From JBCCSZ01 sp039199225 (GTDB lineage Bacteria > Bacteroidota > Bacteroidia > Chitinophagales > Saprospiraceae): 16,412 nucleotides of DNA. The notes under the pieces are model-generated. The model searched no databases. It was not told the origin of the DNA and saw nothing but the letters and a program-made list of their open reading frames with translations. Below are positions 14,121 to 16,412 of the stretch, one piece after another. The position numbers and the translations under genes were made by a program. Where the stretch lies: NCBI GenBank assembly GCA_039199225.1, contig JBCCSZ010000174.1:1-16412 (forward strand). The letters are read 5' to 3'. The first letter of the stretch is position 1, and the number at the start of each line of letters is the position of its first letter.

Positions 14121-16358
14121 ATGAAACATTTCAACACACTCTTATTTGCATTTTTTATACTTATTTTTCAAAATACCCTTTCTGCCCAAGACCTCCGTGG
14201 TAAGGTTGTCGATACGCAAAATTCACCAGTGGTCGAAGCCCTCATACACAATCCAGTGGGCAGCAAACACAGCCACAGTAATGCCAGAGGAGAATTCGTC
14301 CTATCAGGTCTCTCTGTCGGTGACACAGTCATTGTCAGCTTTTTAGGTTTTCAAACGCTTGAATACGAATTGGCTTCTAAAGACTTCAACGATGGCATTG
14401 AATTTACATTGGAGGAAGCCTTCTTCGAGCTGGATCAAATCAGCGTTTCCAATTCGATGAAAGCCATCAATAAAATTACTTCGATTGATTTGCAAACCGA
14501 TCCGGTTAACTCTTCCCAGGAAGTCCTCCGACGCGTCCCTGGACTCTTCATCGGTCAGCATGCTGGTGGTGGTAAAGCAGAGCAGATTTTTCTGCGTGGA
14601 TTTGACATCGACCACGGAACAGACATTGGTATTACAGTAGATGGAATGCCCGTCAACATGGTTTCACATGCTCACGGTCAAGGATATGCCGACCTCCACT
14701 TTTTGATTCCTGAAACAATTGAAAACATCGATTTTGGTAAAGGGCCTTACTACACCAACCAAGGTAATTTCAACACAGCTGGTTATGTAGATTTCAAAAC
14801 CAAAGACAAGGTTGATCAAAGCAGTATTGGAATGGAGTTTGGTCAATTTGGAACCTTCCGCACCTCTAGTATTTTTAATCTACTTGGCAATTCCAAAAAG
14901 CAAAACGCCTACGTTGCCTCCGAGTACATTTTGACAGAAGGACCATTTGACAGTCCTCAAAATTTCAACCGCCTCAACTTGATGGCGAAGTATACTTCTG
15001 AATTCGATAACAGCGATCGCCTTTCTATTTTGATCTCTCGCTTCCAAAGTAAGTGGGATGCCTCCGGACAAATTCCACAGCGCCTGGTAGACAATGGCAC
15101 CATTTCCCGCTTTGGAGCTGTCGATGACACAGAAGGTGGTAACACCAGCAGAACCAATTTCTCTGTTCAGCATACGAAGTTCATCAACAACAGTAGCTTC
15201 ATAAAGACCAATGCTTTCTTTAGCCACTACGACTTCGAACTGTTCTCAAACTTTACTTTCTTCCTCGAAGACCCTGAAAATGGAGATCAGATCAGACAAG
15301 CGGAAGATCGCAGAATCTATGGCATTAATTCTACCATGTATCAGGAAACCAATGTCGGCAATGCCCAATTGGAACTGAGCTATGGTGTTGGCTTGCGCTA
15401 TGACGATGTCAACGATGTTGGATTGTTCCGCACAGCCAACCGCAAAACAACATTGGAAACATTGGCAGATGGCGAAGTCGACGAATCCAATATCTTCGGT
15501 TTTGTCAATGCAGAATTTGATTTTGGCGATTGGATGATCAATGCTGGTGTGCGATTCGACGCTTTCAATTTCGATTACACAGATCGCCTGCAAACGCTGT
15601 ACACGAGCCTTTCAGAAAGTGCCTTTGCTGTATCTCCAAAGCTCAGCGTGATCTATAATCCAACCAATAACTTGCAATTGTACTTCAAGTCAGGTGTTGG
15701 CTTTCACTCCAACGATACTCGGGTAGTAGTTGCCCAAGGTGGTGAAGAAATTTTGCCAGCCGCCTACGGTGTTGATCTTGGAACCGTTTGGAAGCCTGCT
15801 CCGCGCCTGTGGATCAACGCAGCAGTTTGGTACCTCTTCCTAGAGCAAGAATTTGTCTACGTCGGAGATGCAGCCATCGTCGAACCAAGTGGTAAAACAG
15901 CCCGCCAAGGAGTTGACTTTGGACTTCGCTACCAACTCACCAATTACTTGTTCTTCAATGCAGACGTCAACTATACCCACGCCAGAGCGATCGATGAAGA
16001 CGAAGGTGCCGACCGTATTCCACTGGCACCAGAACTGACTTCAATGGGTGGATTGGCTTTCCGCCATCCTTCTGGTTTTTCTGCAGGTATCCAGTATCGC
16101 TACATTAGGGATCGGCCCGCCAACGAAGACAACTCCATCATAGCAGAAGGTTACTTCATTACCGACCTGACGGCTTCTTACACTTTCAAGAAAGTGACCA
16201 TTGGTTTTGCCATCGAAAACTTATTCGATCAAGATTGGAATGAAGCACAGTTTGCAACAGAATCAAGATTGTCAAACGAAGCAGAGCCTGTTGAAGAACT
16301 TCACTTCACACCAGGTGTTCCTTTCTTCTTCAAAGGGAACCTCACTTATCGGTTTTAA
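14121..16358 (+). CDS. TonB-dependent outer membrane receptor with carboxypeptidase-like regulatory domain
   Basis: A 745-residue active-transport receptor of the outer membrane, energised by TonB-ExbB-ExbD. The signal peptide is residues 1-22 (ending LSAQ). Residues 24-98 are a carboxypeptidase-like regulatory domain (LRGKVVDTQNSPVVEALI, then SNARGEFVLSGL and FLGFQT). The plug is at about 125-230, and the 22-strand barrel runs from about 235 to the terminal aromatic strand (GNLTYRF). The plug carries the string from GGGKAEQIFLRGFDIDHGTD to VDGMPVNMVSHAHGQGYADL, typical of one receptor subfamily widespread in Proteobacteria and Bacteroidota. Its histidines (H165, H183, H185, H193) hint at a metal or metal-complex ligand, but the substrate is not known. 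There is no SusD partner downstream within the window, so it is not a SusC-type glycan importer. GAGGAA directly precedes the ATG. Confidence 0.93.
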   Translation: MKHFNTLLFAFFILIFQNTLSAQDLRGKVVDTQNSPVVEALIHNPVGSKHSHSNARGEFVLSGLSVGDTVIVSFLGFQTLEYELASKDFNDGIEFTLEEAFFELDQISVSNSMKAINKITSIDLQTDPVNSSQEVLRRVPGLFIGQHAGGGKAEQIFLRGFDIDHGTDIGITVDGMPVNMVSHAHGQGYADLHFLIPETIENIDFGKGPYYTNQGNFNTAGYVDFKTKDKVDQSSIGMEFGQFGTFRTSSIFNLLGNSKKQNAYVASEYILTEGPFDSPQNFNRLNLMAKYTSEFDNSDRLSILISRFQSKWDASGQIPQRLVDNGTISRFGAVDDTEGGNTSRTNFSVQHTKFINNSSFIKTNAFFSHYDFELFSNFTFFLEDPENGDQIRQAEDRRIYGINSTMYQETNVGNAQLELSYGVGLRYDDVNDVGLFRTANRKTTLETLADGEVDESNIFGFVNAEFDFGDWMINAGVRFDAFNFDYTDRLQTLYTSLSESAFAVSPKLSVIYNPTNNLQLYFKSGVGFHSNDTRVVVAQGGEEILPAAYGVDLGTVWKPAPRLWINAAVWYLFLEQEFVYVGDAAIVEPSGKTARQGVDFGLRYQLTNYLFFNADVNYTHARAIDEDEGADRIPLAPELTSMGGLAFRHPSGFSAGIQYRYIRDRPANEDNSIIAEGYFITDLTASYTFKKVTIGFAIENLFDQDWNEAQFATESRLSNEAEPVEELHFTPGVPFFFKGNLTYRF

Positions 16359-16390
16359 ATAAAAATCGTTTCCTGTACCTAAAAAAAATG

Positions 16391-16412
16391 CCCGCTGGAA
16401 AATTTTCCAGCG
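16391..16412 (+). terminator. Palindrome after the TonB receptor, cut by the window edge
   Basis: CGCTGGAAAATTTTCCAGCG (16393-16412) is a perfect 20-bp palindrome starting 34 bases past the receptor stop. An A-run and CC precede it. The matching GG and a T-run would lie outside the window, so this is probably a (possibly bidirectional) terminator. Confidence 0.6.

Overview
The window looks like chromosomal DNA from a member of the Bacteroidota, most likely the Saprospiria/Lewinella side of the phylum (tentative). The reasons are a TonB-dependent receptor with an N-terminal carboxypeptidase-like regulatory domain, a FadL/OMPP1-type barrel beside an archaeal/eukaryal-type prolyl-tRNA synthetase, a 'KRYFK'-type helical protein of a kind I associate with this phylum, and TAnnTTTG-type -7 promoter boxes. 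No rRNA, tRNA, CRISPR array, transposase or phage gene was seen.

Left part (1-5461, all genes on +). A small winged-helix regulator (59-355) is followed 46 bases later by a Coq4-family protein with an intact HDxxH-x11-E metal motif (402-926). After a strong hairpin come an MpaB/DUF2236-type oxygenase (1030-1950) and a DUF1361 membrane protein (1995-2741). Next is a fusion of an HD phosphohydrolase domain to a Pycsar-effector-like (PycTM/DUF5706) membrane module (2915-4204), with no nucleotide cyclase in the window. A bacterial ferritin (4391-4912) and a DUF2007 protein with a C-terminal membrane anchor (5012-5461) follow. A 23-bp near-perfect hairpin ends four bases before the DUF2007 start codon.

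Middle part (5462-11691). A 640-base AT-rich gap contains a plausible Bacteroidota promoter and a roughly 250-nt leader in front of an all-helical 516-residue protein of unknown function (6102-7652). This converges, across a 52-base gap holding a 16-bp direct repeat, on three minus-strand genes for exported proteins: a protein with a poly-lysine tract (7705-8736), a FadL-like outer membrane transporter (8889-10355), and a low-complexity secreted protein with RWNRFN repeats and a long Arg/Ser/Asn tail (10501-11691). The last of these ends at a perfect 12-bp terminator hairpin.

Right part (11906-16412, +). proS (11906-13372) ends in a clear intrinsic terminator. It is followed by a small histidine-containing membrane or lipoprotein-like gene (13566-13979) and a TonB-dependent receptor (14121-16358) with a histidine-rich plug, likely for uptake of a metal or metal complex. 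A palindrome that is probably its terminator runs to the window edge.

The best candidates for uncharacterised biology are the orphan HD-PycTM protein, the Coq4/MpaB pair in a presumed menaquinone-using phylum, the hairpin over the DUF2007 start, and the RS-tailed secreted protein.
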